The notes: generated from the letters alone by a model not told the origin. DNA of 64,000 nt from Planotetraspora silvatica (GCF_016863315.1 NZ_BOOQ01000041.1:86564-150563), one strand, 5' to 3'. Positions 15,831 through 26,261 are shown, numbered from the stretch's first letter. Program-made: numbers and translations.

Positions 15831-17669
15831 CTACCGGGACAGCTGCGTGAGGTCGCGGGACGCCCCGGTGGAGGCCGAGGTCGTCATGGCCGCGTACGCC
15901 TGCAGGGCCACGGAGACCGGACGGTGCCGGTCGCGCGGGCGGAAGCCGCCGAGGTCGGCGAGCAGCCGCTCCCGCCGGCCGGCGAGCTCGTCGTCGGCCA
16001 CCTTCAGCTCGATGGAACGGCCCGGGATGTCGATCTCGACGGTGTCGCCGTCCTCCACCAGGGCGATCAGGCCGCCTTCGGCCGCCTCGGGTGAGGCGTG
16101 GCCGATGGACAGGCCGGACGTCCCGCCGGAGAACCGGCCGTCGGTGACCAGGGCACATGCCTTGCCCAGGCCCTTGCCCTTGAGGAAGCTCGTCGGGTAG
16201 AGCATCTCCTGCATGCCGGGGCCGCCCTTGGGGCCCTCGTAGCGGATGACGACCACGTCACCGGCCTTGACCTTGCCGCCGAGGATGCCGTCGACCGCGT
16301 CCTCCTGGGACTCGAACACGACCGCGGGGCCGGAGAACCGCCAGACCGACTCGTCGACCCCGGCCGTCTTCACGATGCAGCCGTCGGGGGCGATGTTGCC
16401 GTACAGCACGGCCAGGCCGCCGTCACGGGTGTAGGCGTGCTCCGAGTCGCGGATGCAGCCGTCGGCCCGGTCGAGGTCGAGCGAGTCCCACCGGGCGCTC
16501 TGCGAGTAGGCCTTCACGGTCCGGACGTTCCCCGGAGCCGCGTGCCACAACTCCATCGCCTCGTCGGTGACCGTCGGGGACTTGGGGTCCCACTGCGAGA
16601 GGTGGTCGCCGAGAGAGGCGGAGTGGATGCTGTGGACGCCGCGCTGCAGGAGCCCCGCCCGGTCGAGCTCGCCCAGGATCGCGGGGATGCCGCCCGCGCG
16701 GTGCACGTCCTCGACGTGGTACTTCGCGGTGGCCGGCGCGACCTTGCACAGGCACGGCACGCGCAGCGAGACCTCGTTGATCTCCTTGAGCCCGAAGTCG
16801 ACCCCCGCCTCCCTGGCGGCCGCGAGCAGGTGGAGGATCGTGTTGGTCGAGCCGCCCATCGCGACGTCGAGGGCCATGGCGTTCTCGAAGGCGTCGCGGG
16901 TGGCGATGTTCTTCGGCAGGACCGACTCGTCGTCCTGCTCGTAGTAGCGCTTGGTGATCTCGACCACCGTGCGGCCGGCCTCTTCGAAGAGCGCCTTTCG
17001 GGCGGTGTGGGTGGCCAGGACGGTCCCGTTTCCCGGCAGGGCCAGTCCGATCGCCTCGGTGAGGCAGTTCATCGAGTTGGCGGTGAACATCCCGCTGCAG
17101 GACCCGCAGGTCGGGCAGGCGTTCTCCTCCATCTCCAGGAGGTCGGCGTCGGAGACGCTGTCGTCTGCCGCGGCGATCATCGGGTCGATCAGGTCGAGCT
17201 TGCGGCCGGGCGTCTTGCCGGCCTCCATGGGGCCGCCGGAGACGAAGACCGTCGGGATGTTCAGCCGGAAGGCGGCCAGCAGCATGCCGGGCGTGATCTT
17301 GTCGCAGTTGGAGATGCAGATCAGCGCGTCCGCGCAGTGCGCGTTGACCATGTACTCGACCGCGTCCGCGATCAGCTCGCGGGACGGCAGCGAGTAGAGC
17401 ATGCCGCCGTGGCCCATCGCGATGCCGTCGTCGACCGCGATCGTGTTGAACTCGCGGGGGATCGCGCCGGCCTCGCGGACCGCCGCGGCCACCACGTCGC
17501 CCACCTCGCGCAGGTGCACGTGGCCGGGGACGAACTGGGTGAAGCTGTTGGCCACCGCGATGATCGGTTTGCCGAAGTCGGCGCCCGCTACACCCGTCGC
17601 CCGGAGCAGCGCCCGGGCACCGGCCATGTTCCTGCCGTGTGTGACCGTACGAGACCTGAGGGCGGGCAT
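15831..17669 (-). CDS. ilvD: Dihydroxy-acid dehydratase
   Basis: A 612-aa iron-sulfur enzyme that dehydrates 2,3-dihydroxy-isovalerate and 2,3-dihydroxy-3-methylvalerate in valine/isoleucine synthesis. The family start is clear ([21 protein letters not shown]). Cluster-binding cysteines lie in [11 protein letters not shown] and in [18 protein letters not shown], and the C-terminal [25 protein letters not shown] region is conserved. Length is normal. An SD-like GGGAGTCAGG precedes the ATG, and a short inverted repeat lies 17 nt upstream of the start. No other branched-chain gene is nearby. Confidence 0.96.
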   Translation of the reverse strand: MPALRSRTVTHGRNMAGARALLRATGVAGADFGKPIIAVANSFTQFVPGHVHLREVGDVVAAAVREAGAIPREFNTIAVDDGIAMGHGGMLYSLPSRELIADAVEYMVNAHCADALICISNCDKITPGMLLAAFRLNIPTVFVSGGPMEAGKTPGRKLDLIDPMIAAADDSVSDADLLEMEENACPTCGSCSGMFTANSMNCLTEAIGLALPGNGTVLATHTARKALFEEAGRTVVEITKRYYEQDDESVLPKNIATRDAFENAMALDVAMGGSTNTILHLLAAAREAGVDFGLKEINEVSLRVPCLCKVAPATAKYHVEDVHRAGGIPAILGELDRAGLLQRGVHSIHSASLGDHLSQWDPKSPTVTDEAMELWHAAPGNVRTVKAYSQSARWDSLDLDRADGCIRDSEHAYTRDGGLAVLYGNIAPDGCIVKTAGVDESVWRFSGPAVVFESQEDAVDGILGGKVKAGDVVVIRYEGPKGGPGMQEMLYPTSFLKGKGLGKACALVTDGRFSGGTSGLSIGHASPEAAEGGLIALVEDGDTVEIDIPGRSIELKVADDELAGRRERLLADLGGFRPRDRHRPVSVALQAYAAMTTSASTGASRDLTQLSR

Positions 17670-17685
17670 GGCCTGACTCCCATCA

Positions 17686-17702
17686 GAAGACTATGAGTCT
17701 TC
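17686..17702. promoter_or_regulatory. Inverted repeat upstream of ilvD
   Basis: GAAGACT and AGTCTTC separated by 3 nt, a perfect 7-bp inverted repeat between the NERD gene and ilvD. It may be a repressor site or an RNA hairpin. Confidence 0.35.
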
Positions 17703-17743
17703 AAATGGTACGGCGCTCGCCCGACTGCTGAGACCCCGGTCCA

Positions 17744-18571
17744 CTACTCGGGATATCGCGGAGGAAGGACCCGGTCGGCCGCCCGGTAGATCGACTCGAC
17801 CTCCGCGGTCGTGAGCGACCTCTCCCGCTTGGTGATCCACTTGCGGACCATGCTGCCGGAGAAGACGTCCACCTCGCGGATGTTGAGGATCCGCCACGGG
17901 ATCGCCGGGCCGTAGATCGCGAGCGAGGGGACGACCGTGACCTCGCGGCCGAGGGCCTTGCTGATCAGGTCGCTGGCCTGCGAGGCCTCCCACCGGGCCT
18001 CGTCGAGCCTGGGCTTGCGGTTGAACGGCCCGTGGAAGAGCTTGCGATGCGACTGCACCCGGACCGGAAGCCTCCGGTCCCACTTCTCGGAGTCCACCGC
18101 GTACACGCCGGTGGGGCCGACGACCAGGTGGTCGATCTGGGCCTCGCTCCCGGGGATCGCGCGCGCGTGCAGGGTCCGGTAGCCGCTCCGCTCCAGCTTC
18201 TTGAGCTGGCCCTCCGTGCGCCGCTCCGCTGCGGAGGCACGTCGCCACGCGGGGATCGAGGAGACCGTCCGCGCCCGGTAGACCGTGTCGGCCACCGCCG
18301 CGAGGATCGCGAAGGTGACGCCGATCCGCCAGCTCGCCAGCAGAACGCCCGTGACGACGCCGACGCCCAGCGCGATCAGCACACGTAGACGCAGATGGCG
18401 GTAACGGGGATGCTGGAGCAGGCTCTTGACGGACGCACGCTCGACAGGCGCATAGGTAGACGCTGGAGCGTCAGGTGCTGTCGGTGCTCGCTCCGACGTG
18501 TGGTCACTGACCCAGATGGGTGACGTATCGTGACCGTCTTCTGGCGCTAGACCGGTATCCACATCACTCAC
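17744..18571 (-). CDS. NERD domain membrane protein
   Basis: A 275-aa protein. A polar N-terminus (1-60) is followed by two closely spaced membrane helices at about 62-98 (LRVLIALGVGVVTGVLLASW, VTFAILAAVADTVYRA). Next comes a nuclease-related NERD domain at about 120-240 (AERRTEGQLKKLERSGYRTLHARAIPGSEAQIDHLVVGPTGVYAVDSEKW), whose IDHL and DSEKW elements match the nuclease-like core. It probably faces the cytoplasm; its role is unknown and possibly DNA-related. Start is GTG 18569-18571. ilvD follows on the same strand after 74 nt. Confidence 0.85.
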   Translation of the reverse strand: MSDVDTGLAPEDGHDTSPIWVSDHTSERAPTAPDAPASTYAPVERASVKSLLQHPRYRHLRLRVLIALGVGVVTGVLLASWRIGVTFAILAAVADTVYRARTVSSIPAWRRASAAERRTEGQLKKLERSGYRTLHARAIPGSEAQIDHLVVGPTGVYAVDSEKWDRRLPVRVQSHRKLFHGPFNRKPRLDEARWEASQASDLISKALGREVTVVPSLAIYGPAIPWRILNIREVDVFSGSMVRKWITKRERSLTTAEVESIYRAADRVLPPRYPE

Positions 18572-18691
18572 GGTAGTTGAGGTGTCGGCAGGTGCCTAGT
18601 GTTGGATGGTTCATACTTTTGTGGCCTGCTTGAGCTGATTCGCCGTCGTCCAAGCCGGGTATCTTCTCTAGATATCTTGGCCTCTTCGGCC

Positions 18692-18697
18692 TACCGT
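18692..18697 (+). promoter_or_regulatory. -10 box of the amidase gene
   Basis: TACCGT, 8 nt before GTG 18706; a leaderless or nearly leaderless start. Confidence 0.4.
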
Positions 18698-18705
18698 TCA
18701 GTAGC

Positions 18706-20133
18706 GTGGCGCACATTCATGATCTTACCGCCCTCGAGCAGGCGGCAGCCGTACGAACGCGGGAACTGTCCCCGGTGGAGATCACCGAGCACTACCTGGA
18801 ACGTGCCGGACGGCTCGACCGCGCCGTAGGCGCATTCGTCACCCTCACCGCCGATCGGGCACTCGAGCAGGCGCGTGAACAGGAGGCACGGATCGTGGGC
18901 GAGGAGGCCGGCGACCTGCCGCCCCTGCTCGGGGTCCCGGTGCCCATCAAGGACCTCAACTTCGTGAAGGACGTGCCGATCCACTTCGGCTCGGCGACCT
19001 ACGAGGGGTTCGTCGCGCCGGTGGACGACAGCGTGGTCGAGCGTCTCAGGGACGCGGGCACGATCATGCTGGGCAAGACCAGCACGCCGGAGTTCGGGTT
19101 GCCGTGCTACACCGAGACCTACGTGAGCGAGCCGGCGCGCACGCCCTGGGACCTGTCCAGATCCGCGGGCGGGTCGAGCGGGGGAGCGGCGGCCGCCGTC
19201 GCGGCCGGACTCGCCCCCGCGGCTCAGGGCAGCGACGGCGCCGGCTCGATCCGGATCCCCGCGTCACTCTGCGGCCTGTACGGCATCAAGCCGACGAGGG
19301 GCCGGATCTCGTACGCGCCGATCGTCCCCGACCTCGCGGGGCTGTCGACCAACGGGCCGATCACCAGGAACGTCGCCGACGCCGCGGCCCTGCTCGACGT
19401 GATGGCGCACAACAACCCCGGGGACCTCTACTGGGCGCCGCCGCCGGCGCTGGGATCGTTCTCCGCCTACGTGGGCAGGGAACCCGGCCGGCTGCGGATC
19501 GCGCGCTACGCCACTCCCGCGGTTCCCGGCGCGCAGGTCGACCCCGACGTGCTCGCGGCCTACGAGAGCGCGTCGGCCGTCCTCGAGTCGCTCGGCCACG
19601 ACGTCGAGGAGATCGCGCCGCCGTTCGGGGAGGACATGGTCCCGGAGTTCGAGAAGTTGTGGTTCAGCTTCGCCTGCATGCACCCCGTCTCCAAGGAGAT
19701 GGAACCGAAGCTGCGCCCGCTCACCGCGTGGCTGCGCGAGCGCGGTCAGGCCGTCCCCGCGCCCGCCTTCCTCCAGGCGCAGTCGGCGCTGCAACTGGCC
19801 ACCAGGTTCGCGTCGCTGGTCACCGATCAGTACGACGCCGTGCTGACTCCCACGGTCACCCGGCTGCCCGTGCCGGTGGGCTGGTTCGAGGACGTCGACT
19901 CCCCGGAGGAGACCTTCGAGCGGATGAAGGGCTTCGCCCCCTTCGCCGCGATGTACAACGTCAGCGGCCAGCCGGCCGTCAACCTCCCGCTCTACTGGAC
20001 GCCGGACGGACTGCCCGTCGGCGTCATGCTCGGGGGGCGTTTCGGCGACGAGGGCACGCTCATCTCGCTGTCCGCCCAGGTCGAGGCGTCCGTGGGCGGC
20101 TTCTGGGGTGACCGGCGGCCGCCGGTCTGGTGA
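18706..20133 (+). CDS. Amidase signature family hydrolase
   Basis: A 475-aa member of the amidase signature family, closest in style to 6-aminohexanoate-cyclic-dimer hydrolase/GatA-like amidases. The catalytic Lys is K82 (PIKDLNFVKD), the cis-Ser is in SAGGSSGGAAAA (about 158), and the nucleophile is S181 in SDGAGSIRIPASLCGLYG. It hydrolyses carboxamides; the physiological substrate is unknown. As no gatB or gatC is adjacent, it is probably not the tRNA amidotransferase subunit. Start is GTG with a -10 box 8 nt upstream. The 3' end converges on the operon at 20147-23536. Confidence 0.9.
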   Translation: MAHIHDLTALEQAAAVRTRELSPVEITEHYLERAGRLDRAVGAFVTLTADRALEQAREQEARIVGEEAGDLPPLLGVPVPIKDLNFVKDVPIHFGSATYEGFVAPVDDSVVERLRDAGTIMLGKTSTPEFGLPCYTETYVSEPARTPWDLSRSAGGSSGGAAAAVAAGLAPAAQGSDGAGSIRIPASLCGLYGIKPTRGRISYAPIVPDLAGLSTNGPITRNVADAAALLDVMAHNNPGDLYWAPPPALGSFSAYVGREPGRLRIARYATPAVPGAQVDPDVLAAYESASAVLESLGHDVEEIAPPFGEDMVPEFEKLWFSFACMHPVSKEMEPKLRPLTAWLRERGQAVPAPAFLQAQSALQLATRFASLVTDQYDAVLTPTVTRLPVPVGWFEDVDSPEETFERMKGFAPFAAMYNVSGQPAVNLPLYWTPDGLPVGVMLGGRFGDEGTLISLSAQVEASVGGFWGDRRPPVW

Positions 20134-20146
20134 CGAGAGGCCGCCG

Positions 20147-21115
20147 TCACCCGAGCAGGCTCACGAGGTGGGACGACACGTCGGCCAGCAGGCTGCCCGG
20201 GACCACGGGGGAGGCGGCGACGGCCGACATGAGGCTGGGCAGCCCGGGCAGCGGGAAGCCGTCGTCGCTCGTCGCCTGATGCCCGACGGGATTCTTGTCC
20301 AGGGCCGTACGGCTGCGCCCCCACGCGTCGAGGACCTCCTCGGCCGAGGGGACGCCGAACCCGTGACCGACGGGCGCGGCGTGGCGCAGCCGTACGAGCG
20401 GGCTCTGCGCGAAGGCGAGCGCCACCCGGCAGCGGAGGGTCAGGTCGTCGAGGTCGGGGACCCAGGACAGCGCGGTGCACGGGTTCCTGCACCGGGCCGC
20501 GCAGGTGGCGAGGGCGCCGGCGACCTGGCTGTGCTGCCGGTCGAGATACGCCCGCCAGCCGGTTCCCGGCTCGGCCGCGACGCGTAGCGTCCGCTCGGCC
20601 GCCGACTGCTCGGCCCTGGTGTGCTGGCACATCCGGTCGCCGATCGTCCCGAACCGGCTCCCCGGTCCGGTCAACGCCTCCGGCCATCGGGCCGGGTCGC
20701 CCGCGTGACCGAGCGCGGGCTCGATGGCCAGCAGCGGCAGGTACTCGCTGGCGATGTGGACGGCCGCGATCATGGAGCTGAGCTCGCGGCGGGCCCAGCG
20801 GATCCCGATCACCTCGAGGAGCAGCGCGTACGCCGGGCGCATCGACTCCAGCGCCCCGCGCGGCTGCTCCCTCGGCGTCTGCGGCAGGTGACAGTCGCTC
20901 GCGCGCCGGCGCAGATCGGCCGGGACGGCCTGCGCGTCGACGTCGGCGGCGAAGTCCTCGGCGTCGAGGGTCAGCAGCAGCCGGCCGAACTCGCAGACCG
21001 AGCTCACCATGGCCGCCGTTTCGCGGTCCTTCAGCACCGCCGGGGCGAGGGCCCCGACGTCGCCGAAGGAGTACCGCCGTGCCAGGGCGATCAGCAGGTC
21101 CCGCGCCGAGTCCAC
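20147..21115 (-). CDS. Conserved hypothetical protein, last gene of the LemA operon
   Basis: A 322-aa, mostly helical, soluble protein without a motif I recognise. Notable features are a Cys-containing stretch (GALATCAARCRNPCTALSWVPDLDD) and an N-terminal helical repeat (SARDLLIALARRYSFGDVGALAPAVL). Start is GTG 21113-21115, 10 nt downstream of the preceding stop, so it is almost certainly co-transcribed with the DUF2207-like and LemA genes. The context suggests an envelope- or membrane-related role, but that is inference. Confidence 0.75.
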   Translation of the reverse strand: MDSARDLLIALARRYSFGDVGALAPAVLKDRETAAMVSSVCEFGRLLLTLDAEDFAADVDAQAVPADLRRRASDCHLPQTPREQPRGALESMRPAYALLLEVIGIRWARRELSSMIAAVHIASEYLPLLAIEPALGHAGDPARWPEALTGPGSRFGTIGDRMCQHTRAEQSAAERTLRVAAEPGTGWRAYLDRQHSQVAGALATCAARCRNPCTALSWVPDLDDLTLRCRVALAFAQSPLVRLRHAAPVGHGFGVPSAEEVLDAWGRSRTALDKNPVGHQATSDDGFPLPGLPSLMSAVAASPVVPGSLLADVSSHLVSLLG

Positions 21116-21125
21116 CGGCGGCCTA

Positions 21126-22982
21126 TCAGGACGGGCCGAGCCGGGTGACCGCCGCGCGGGCCAGGGCGATCAGCGGATCGGGCGGCGGCGGCCCGTCGGG
21201 CGTCGACACGTTGATGGCGAAGGTGCCCTGGTCCGTCGTGGCCGACACGACGCCGGGGTAGAGCATCGCCTGCCTGCCCACCCCCTGGACCGGCTTGCCC
21301 TCGACGCGGGTCAGCATATGCCCGAGGACCATCAGGTAGCGGGAGCGCTTGCCGGCCGCGGCGTGCACGTCGACCGTCCAACCCGAGCCCGTCGTGTACC
21401 GGCACGAGTTGACGTGGAACCAGGCGGGGGCGAGCGGCGTGCCGCTGTACGGCCCGGCTGAGCCGACGTCGATGCCCAGCGCGTTCTTGAGATCGGCGGG
21501 CGTCACGAGATCGGCCGGGCGCACGTCGCCTTCGCGGGCGGGCGCGTCGGGCCGGGCCGGCCGTTCGAAGATCTTGACCTCGCCGAGGTGCTCGGGCGCG
21601 TTGACCTTGTGCTCTCCGGTGTCGTTGTAGGCGGTGTCGCGGGGCCGGGCGGGTTCGAGGACCTCGACCTTCCTGATCCAGCCCAGCTTCTTGCCGGCGA
21701 CGACTCTCACGAGGTCACCCTCGTTGAGAGGCCCGTACAGCTCCGAGGGGAGACCGTAGGCGAGCACCTCCCGCGCGTGGCCCTCGTCGATGGCGCAGAA
21801 GTACTGGGGGTTCGAGGGGCTGTCGCCGCTCGACTCCCCGAACTTCCGCAGCCGGACGATCTGCCCCTGGATGACGGTGTTCCCGGAGTAGTCGATGATC
21901 GCGTAGATGATCGGGATCGCGGCGATGGTCCCGGCGACCAGCATCGGCGTGGGCGCGAGGAGCGCGTCCGGCCAGAACCCGTAAGCCGTGGCGACGCCCA
22001 GCAGGATGAACACCCAGACCCCGATCATCATCCCCGCGAGCAGGCCGTAACCGATGATCGCCAGCGGTTTGCGGCCCCAGAACCTGCGTGAGCGGTAGCG
22101 CACGTGGACGGGGTGCCACATGCCGCCGTAGTCGGACCAGGCCCGGCTGTCGTCGGCGGGAGTGGTGATAGGCAGGCTCGTCACGGCGCGGGGCGCGAGG
22201 CCGAGAGCCGCGGCGTAGGCTAGGTGCCGGCCCCAGATCGTCACGGACGCGGCGGGCTGCTCGCCGAAGCGCCCGGTGGCGGAGAGGTGATCCCGCACGC
22301 CGAGCCACCGGCCCGCGATCTCGGCGCCGCGCTTGGTGCCGCGCTCGCCGTTGAGCTTGCTCATCAGGCCGGCGAGCAGGAGGAAGCAGAAGAACCCCGC
22401 TGCGACGCCGGGACTGCCCTCCTCGTCGGAGGCGTTCGCCGCGGCGTGGGAGACCTCCGCCGTGATCCCGACCAGCACGGCGACGGCGACCGCCGTCGTG
22501 GTGAGGAACGCGGCCTGCGCCCTGCTCCAGCGGGGACGGGACAGGCCCTGCGCGCGGGCTTCGACGATCACCTTCTTGCGGAAGCTCTTCCACCAGCGGG
22601 AGATGTCGCGTGAGCCCTCGGCGAGGGCGCCGGTCGCGACGACGCCGTCCACGGCGAGCGAGCGGACGTGTTCGTAGACGAGCCTCTCGTAGGCGTTGAG
22701 GTCGCCGGGGTCGCGGCGGAGCCGTACGAGCGAGAGCTCCGGGCCGATCTCCTCGATGGCGAGCGCGCCCTTCGCGGCGAGGTCGAGCACGGTGGCCGAA
22801 GCGGCCTCACTGGTCAGCCGCCAGTCTCCGGTGACCAGGTCGACGATGGCGGGGGACTCCTCGCTCAGCGCTCCGGTGGCCGGCCCGGCCTTGACCTCAG
22901 GGGTCCGCGTCGCCATGGCGAGGGCGAGCAGAACCAGCAGCCACAGGCCGACGGCCAGGGCTGCGGCGATCCACATGATCAT
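21126..22982 (-). CDS. DUF2207-like predicted membrane protein
   Basis: A 618-aa protein with an N-terminal membrane helix (residues about 3-24), a soluble winged segment (DWRLTSEAASATVLDLAAKGALAIEE) and several further helices at about 155-175, 190-210, 305-335 and 340-365. These are followed by a soluble C-terminal region that includes a PADLKNALGIDVGS element. The N-terminal part matches DUF2207 proteins, which often neighbour lemA. The function is unknown. The ATG lies 2 nt after the LemA stop codon, so the two are translationally linked. Confidence 0.8.
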   Translation of the reverse strand: MIMWIAAALAVGLWLLVLLALAMATRTPEVKAGPATGALSEESPAIVDLVTGDWRLTSEAASATVLDLAAKGALAIEEIGPELSLVRLRRDPGDLNAYERLVYEHVRSLAVDGVVATGALAEGSRDISRWWKSFRKKVIVEARAQGLSRPRWSRAQAAFLTTTAVAVAVLVGITAEVSHAAANASDEEGSPGVAAGFFCFLLLAGLMSKLNGERGTKRGAEIAGRWLGVRDHLSATGRFGEQPAASVTIWGRHLAYAAALGLAPRAVTSLPITTPADDSRAWSDYGGMWHPVHVRYRSRRFWGRKPLAIIGYGLLAGMMIGVWVFILLGVATAYGFWPDALLAPTPMLVAGTIAAIPIIYAIIDYSGNTVIQGQIVRLRKFGESSGDSPSNPQYFCAIDEGHAREVLAYGLPSELYGPLNEGDLVRVVAGKKLGWIRKVEVLEPARPRDTAYNDTGEHKVNAPEHLGEVKIFERPARPDAPAREGDVRPADLVTPADLKNALGIDVGSAGPYSGTPLAPAWFHVNSCRYTTGSGWTVDVHAAAGKRSRYLMVLGHMLTRVEGKPVQGVGRQAMLYPGVVSATTDQGTFAINVSTPDGPPPPDPLIALARAAVTRLGPS

Positions 22983-22984
22983 GG

Positions 22985-23536
22985 CTAGAACCGCACCTGG
23001 ACCGAGCCGAGCTCCTCGCCGGGGACCTGGAAGTAGACCCTCTCGGAGAAGCCCGTCATGCCCGCGACGATGTTGGCGGGAACGGTCTGGATCGCGTTGT
23101 TGTAGGTCAGGACGGCGTCGTTGTAGTACTGGCGCGAGTAGGCGATCCGGTTCTCCGTGGTCGCCAGCTCATCCTGGAGCTCCGCGAAGTTGTGGCTGGC
23201 CTTGAGGTCGGGGTAGGCCTCCGCGACGGCGAAAAGGCTCTTGAGGGCCCCGGAGAGCGCGTTCTCGGCCACGGCCCGATCGGTGGGGCCCTGCGCGTTG
23301 ATGGCCGCCGACCGGGCGGCGGTCACGGCCTCGATGGTCTGCCGCTCATGGGCGGCGTAGCCCTTCACGGTCTCGACCAGGTTGGGGATCAGGTCGTAGC
23401 GGCGCTTGAGCTGCACATCGATCTGCGCCCAGGCGTTGTCCACGGCGTTACGGGTGCGTACGAGGCGGTTGTAATGGGAGACGATCATCACGGCCAGCAC
23501 GGCCACGATGGCGATGACGACGATCAAGGGGATCAT
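22985..23536 (-). CDS. LemA family protein
   Basis: A 183-aa protein with one N-terminal membrane helix ([20 protein letters not shown]) and a long coiled helical body. The LemA signature is clear: [36 protein letters not shown] and [19 protein letters not shown]. LemA proteins are membrane-anchored with the helical part outside or facing the cytoplasm; their role is poorly defined. The ribosome-binding site AGGAGG is part of a perfect palindrome GGAGGCCTCC (23538-23547), which may limit initiation. First gene of a three-gene operon. Confidence 0.92.
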   Translation of the reverse strand: MIPLIVVIAIVAVLAVMIVSHYNRLVRTRNAVDNAWAQIDVQLKRRYDLIPNLVETVKGYAAHERQTIEAVTAARSAAINAQGPTDRAVAENALSGALKSLFAVAEAYPDLKASHNFAELQDELATTENRIAYSRQYYNDAVLTYNNAIQTVPANIVAGMTGFSERVYFQVPGEELGSVQVRF

Positions 23537-23638
23537 GGGAGGCCTCCTGGAGGGACGGTAGACCGGGAAGTTCTGTGCTGTAAACGATCGCTATGTCATC
23601 GTGTGGAGCTTGCATCCGGCTTGCGCGAGGCTTTCACG

Positions 23639-23671
23639 CCGAAGGCCACGGTGCGAAACCGTGGCCTTCGG
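23639..23671 (-). terminator. Terminator downstream of pepN
   Basis: A perfect 13-bp stem (arm CCGAAGGCCACGG) with a 7-nt loop TGCGAAA, located between the pepN stop and the LemA operon. Confidence 0.8.
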
Positions 23672-23696
23672 GGACTTCCTGGGTGAGTGGAGTGCG

Positions 23697-26261
23697 CTAT
23701 TCGGCGGCGTCCCTCTCCCTGGCCCGCAGAGCCCGGCCGACGCCGTCGGCGCCCTCCAGCAGCAGCCGGCGCAACGCGTTCGGAGGCTGCGCGCCGGCGA
23801 TGTGGTCCTGGGTCTTCGCCACCGTGTCGGCGCTGATCAGCAGGGCCGGGTAGCACCCGACGACGAAGTTCTGCGCGGAGTCGAAGGTCCACTCGGCCCA
23901 GATCCGCTCGACCTCGTCCAGGTACTTGTCGCCGTACGGCTCGAGCAGCTCGACGTGGTGGGGGTCCATGAAGCCGAGGATCGTCGAGCGGAGCACCGCG
24001 CCGCTCAGCCGGCCCCCGGTGATGGCGGCCCATGTCTCGGCCTTGGCCTCGGGGGTGGGGATGGCGGCCTTGCTGAGCGCGGCGGAGCGCTCGCCGGTGG
24101 CCGTGGCGTCCCGCGCCAGTTCGGCGTCGATGTCGGCCGTGCCGAGCACTCCGCCGGAGGTCAGCGCGTGGGTCAGCGTCCAGCGCAGGTCGGTGTCGAC
24201 GGCCAGCCCCTCGGGCACGCCGGTGCCGTCGAGGATGCCGCGCACGAAGGCCAGGTCGTCCGCCGACGTCGCGACCCCGGTGAAGGCGTTGACGTAGGCG
24301 AGCTGGTGGTCCGACCCCGGCTCCGCCGCGCCGATCAGGTTCCGCAGCGCGGTGGCGAGCTGGGCGAGGCCGGTGGCCCGCCATGCCGGGTCGCCGTACT
24401 GCTGGATCGCGAGGCGCGCCTGCCGGAGCACGGCCTGCACGACGGTGATGTCACGCACGGAGTCGATGCCCGAGACCACGAGCGCGACGTAGTCACGGGT
24501 GGCCATCTCGGCGTCGCGAGTCATGTCCCAGGCCGCCGACCAGCACAGCGCGCGGGGCAGGGACTCCTGGAACGCGGCGATGCCGCCGTTCACCAGGGTC
24601 GACAGCGACCGCGGGTCGAGCCGGACCTTGGCGTAGGTGAGGTCGTCGTCGTTGACGAGCACGAGGTCGGGCTGTGCCTCGCCGACCAGCTCGGTGACGG
24701 CCGTGCGGGCGCCGACGATGTCGAGCTCGACCCGGCGGGTGCGGGTCAGGACGCCGCCGTCCAGCGAGTAGAGGCCGATCGCGACCCGGTGCGAGCGGAG
24801 CGTCGGGTGCTCCTGCGGCGCCTCCTGGAGCACGTCGAAGGTCAGGAAGCGGCCCTCGTCGTCGGTGGTGAAAGACGGGCGCAGCGTGTTGACCCAGGAG
24901 GTCTCCAGCCATTCCTTCGACCAGGACGACAGGTCGCGGCCCGACGTGCGCTCCAGAGCGGAGAGCAGGTCCTGCAGGGTGGTGTTGCCCCAGGCGTGCT
25001 CGTTGAAGTAGTCGCGGACGCCGGCGAGGAAGTTCTCCAGGCCCACGTAGGCGACGAGCTGCTTGAGGACGGAGGCGCCCTTGGCGTACGTGATGCCGTC
25101 GAAGTTGACCTCGACGGCCTGCATGTCGGGTATGTCCGCCGCGATCGGGTGGGTGGAGGGCAGCTGGTCCTGCCGGTACGCCCACGACTTCTCGACGTTG
25201 GCGAACGTGGTCCACGCGCCCTGGCCCCAGCGCGTGGCCTCGGCCTGGCAGAGCACCGACATGTAGGTGGCGAACGACTCGTTCAGCCACAGGTCGTCCC
25301 ACCAGCGCATGGTGACCAGGTCACCGAACCACATGTGCGCCATCTCGTGCAGGATCGTCTCCGCGCGGCGCTCCACGACGGCGTCGGTCACCCGCGAGCG
25401 GAAGACGTAGTCCTCGAGGAACGTCACGGCGCCGGCGTTCTCCATCGCGCCGGCGTTGAACTCCGGCACGAAGAGCTGGTCGTACTTCCCGAACGGGTAG
25501 CGCAGCCCGAAGACCCGGTGGAAGAAGTCGAAACCCTGCTTGGTGATCTCGAAGATGTTGTCCGCGTCGAGGTGCTGGGCGAGGGAGCGCCGCACGTAGA
25601 CGCCGAGCGGGATGCCGTCGTGCTCGTCGCGCACCACGGCGTACGGCCCCGCGATCAGGGCGGTGATGTAGGTCGACATCACCGGCGTGGGCGGGAAGTG
25701 CCACCGCCGCGCGGCCTGGAGGGTGCCGTGCCGGCCGTGGTGCTCGTCGAGCCCCGACACCGAGTCGGGGGCGGCGTTGGAGACGACCTCCCAGGCGGCC
25801 GGCGCGAGGACGGTCAGCTCGAAGGTGGCCTTGAGGTCCGGCTGGTCGAAGCAGGCGTACATCCGGTGGGCGTCGGCCGTCTCGAACTGGCTGTGCAGGT
25901 AGACCTGCTGGTCGACCGGGTCGACGAAACGGTGGAGACCCTCACCGGTGCGCATGTAGGACGCGTCGGCGTCGATGCGCAGCTCGTTGTGCTCGGCGAG
26001 GCCGGGCAGCGGGATCCGTCCCTTGTCCGCGTCGTAGGTCGCCGGGTCGAGGTCCGCGCCGTTCAGCACGACCTTGCGGACGTGCGCCCCGTGCAGGTCG
26101 ATGAAGGTGTCGGCTCCCGGCCGGCTGGAGGTGAAGTGGACGGTCGTGATGCTCTCGAACCGGTCCTCCCCCTCGGTGAGGTCGAGCTCGACCTCATACG
26201 ACTGGACCGTCAGCAACCGGGCTCGCTCCCGAGCCTCTTCACGCGTCAGATTGCCTGCCAC
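23697..26261 (-). CDS. pepN: Aminopeptidase N (M1 family)
   Basis: An 854-aa zinc aminopeptidase. The substrate motif GAMENAGAVTF and the zinc site HEMAHMWFGDLVTMRWWDDLWLNESFA (HExxH plus distal Glu) are intact, and the C-terminal ERAP1-like domain is complete. It removes N-terminal residues from peptides in the cytoplasm. I start at GTG 26259-26261 (then AGNLTREEARERARLL), which has AAGGAG 6 nt upstream. The frame stays open to 26441 but that extension has no homology. A long opposite-strand frame over this gene is only a codon-bias shadow. Confidence 0.95.
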   Translation of the reverse strand: MAGNLTREEARERARLLTVQSYEVELDLTEGEDRFESITTVHFTSSRPGADTFIDLHGAHVRKVVLNGADLDPATYDADKGRIPLPGLAEHNELRIDADASYMRTGEGLHRFVDPVDQQVYLHSQFETADAHRMYACFDQPDLKATFELTVLAPAAWEVVSNAAPDSVSGLDEHHGRHGTLQAARRWHFPPTPVMSTYITALIAGPYAVVRDEHDGIPLGVYVRRSLAQHLDADNIFEITKQGFDFFHRVFGLRYPFGKYDQLFVPEFNAGAMENAGAVTFLEDYVFRSRVTDAVVERRAETILHEMAHMWFGDLVTMRWWDDLWLNESFATYMSVLCQAEATRWGQGAWTTFANVEKSWAYRQDQLPSTHPIAADIPDMQAVEVNFDGITYAKGASVLKQLVAYVGLENFLAGVRDYFNEHAWGNTTLQDLLSALERTSGRDLSSWSKEWLETSWVNTLRPSFTTDDEGRFLTFDVLQEAPQEHPTLRSHRVAIGLYSLDGGVLTRTRRVELDIVGARTAVTELVGEAQPDLVLVNDDDLTYAKVRLDPRSLSTLVNGGIAAFQESLPRALCWSAAWDMTRDAEMATRDYVALVVSGIDSVRDITVVQAVLRQARLAIQQYGDPAWRATGLAQLATALRNLIGAAEPGSDHQLAYVNAFTGVATSADDLAFVRGILDGTGVPEGLAVDTDLRWTLTHALTSGGVLGTADIDAELARDATATGERSAALSKAAIPTPEAKAETWAAITGGRLSGAVLRSTILGFMDPHHVELLEPYGDKYLDEVERIWAEWTFDSAQNFVVGCYPALLISADTVAKTQDHIAGAQPPNALRRLLLEGADGVGRALRARERDAAE

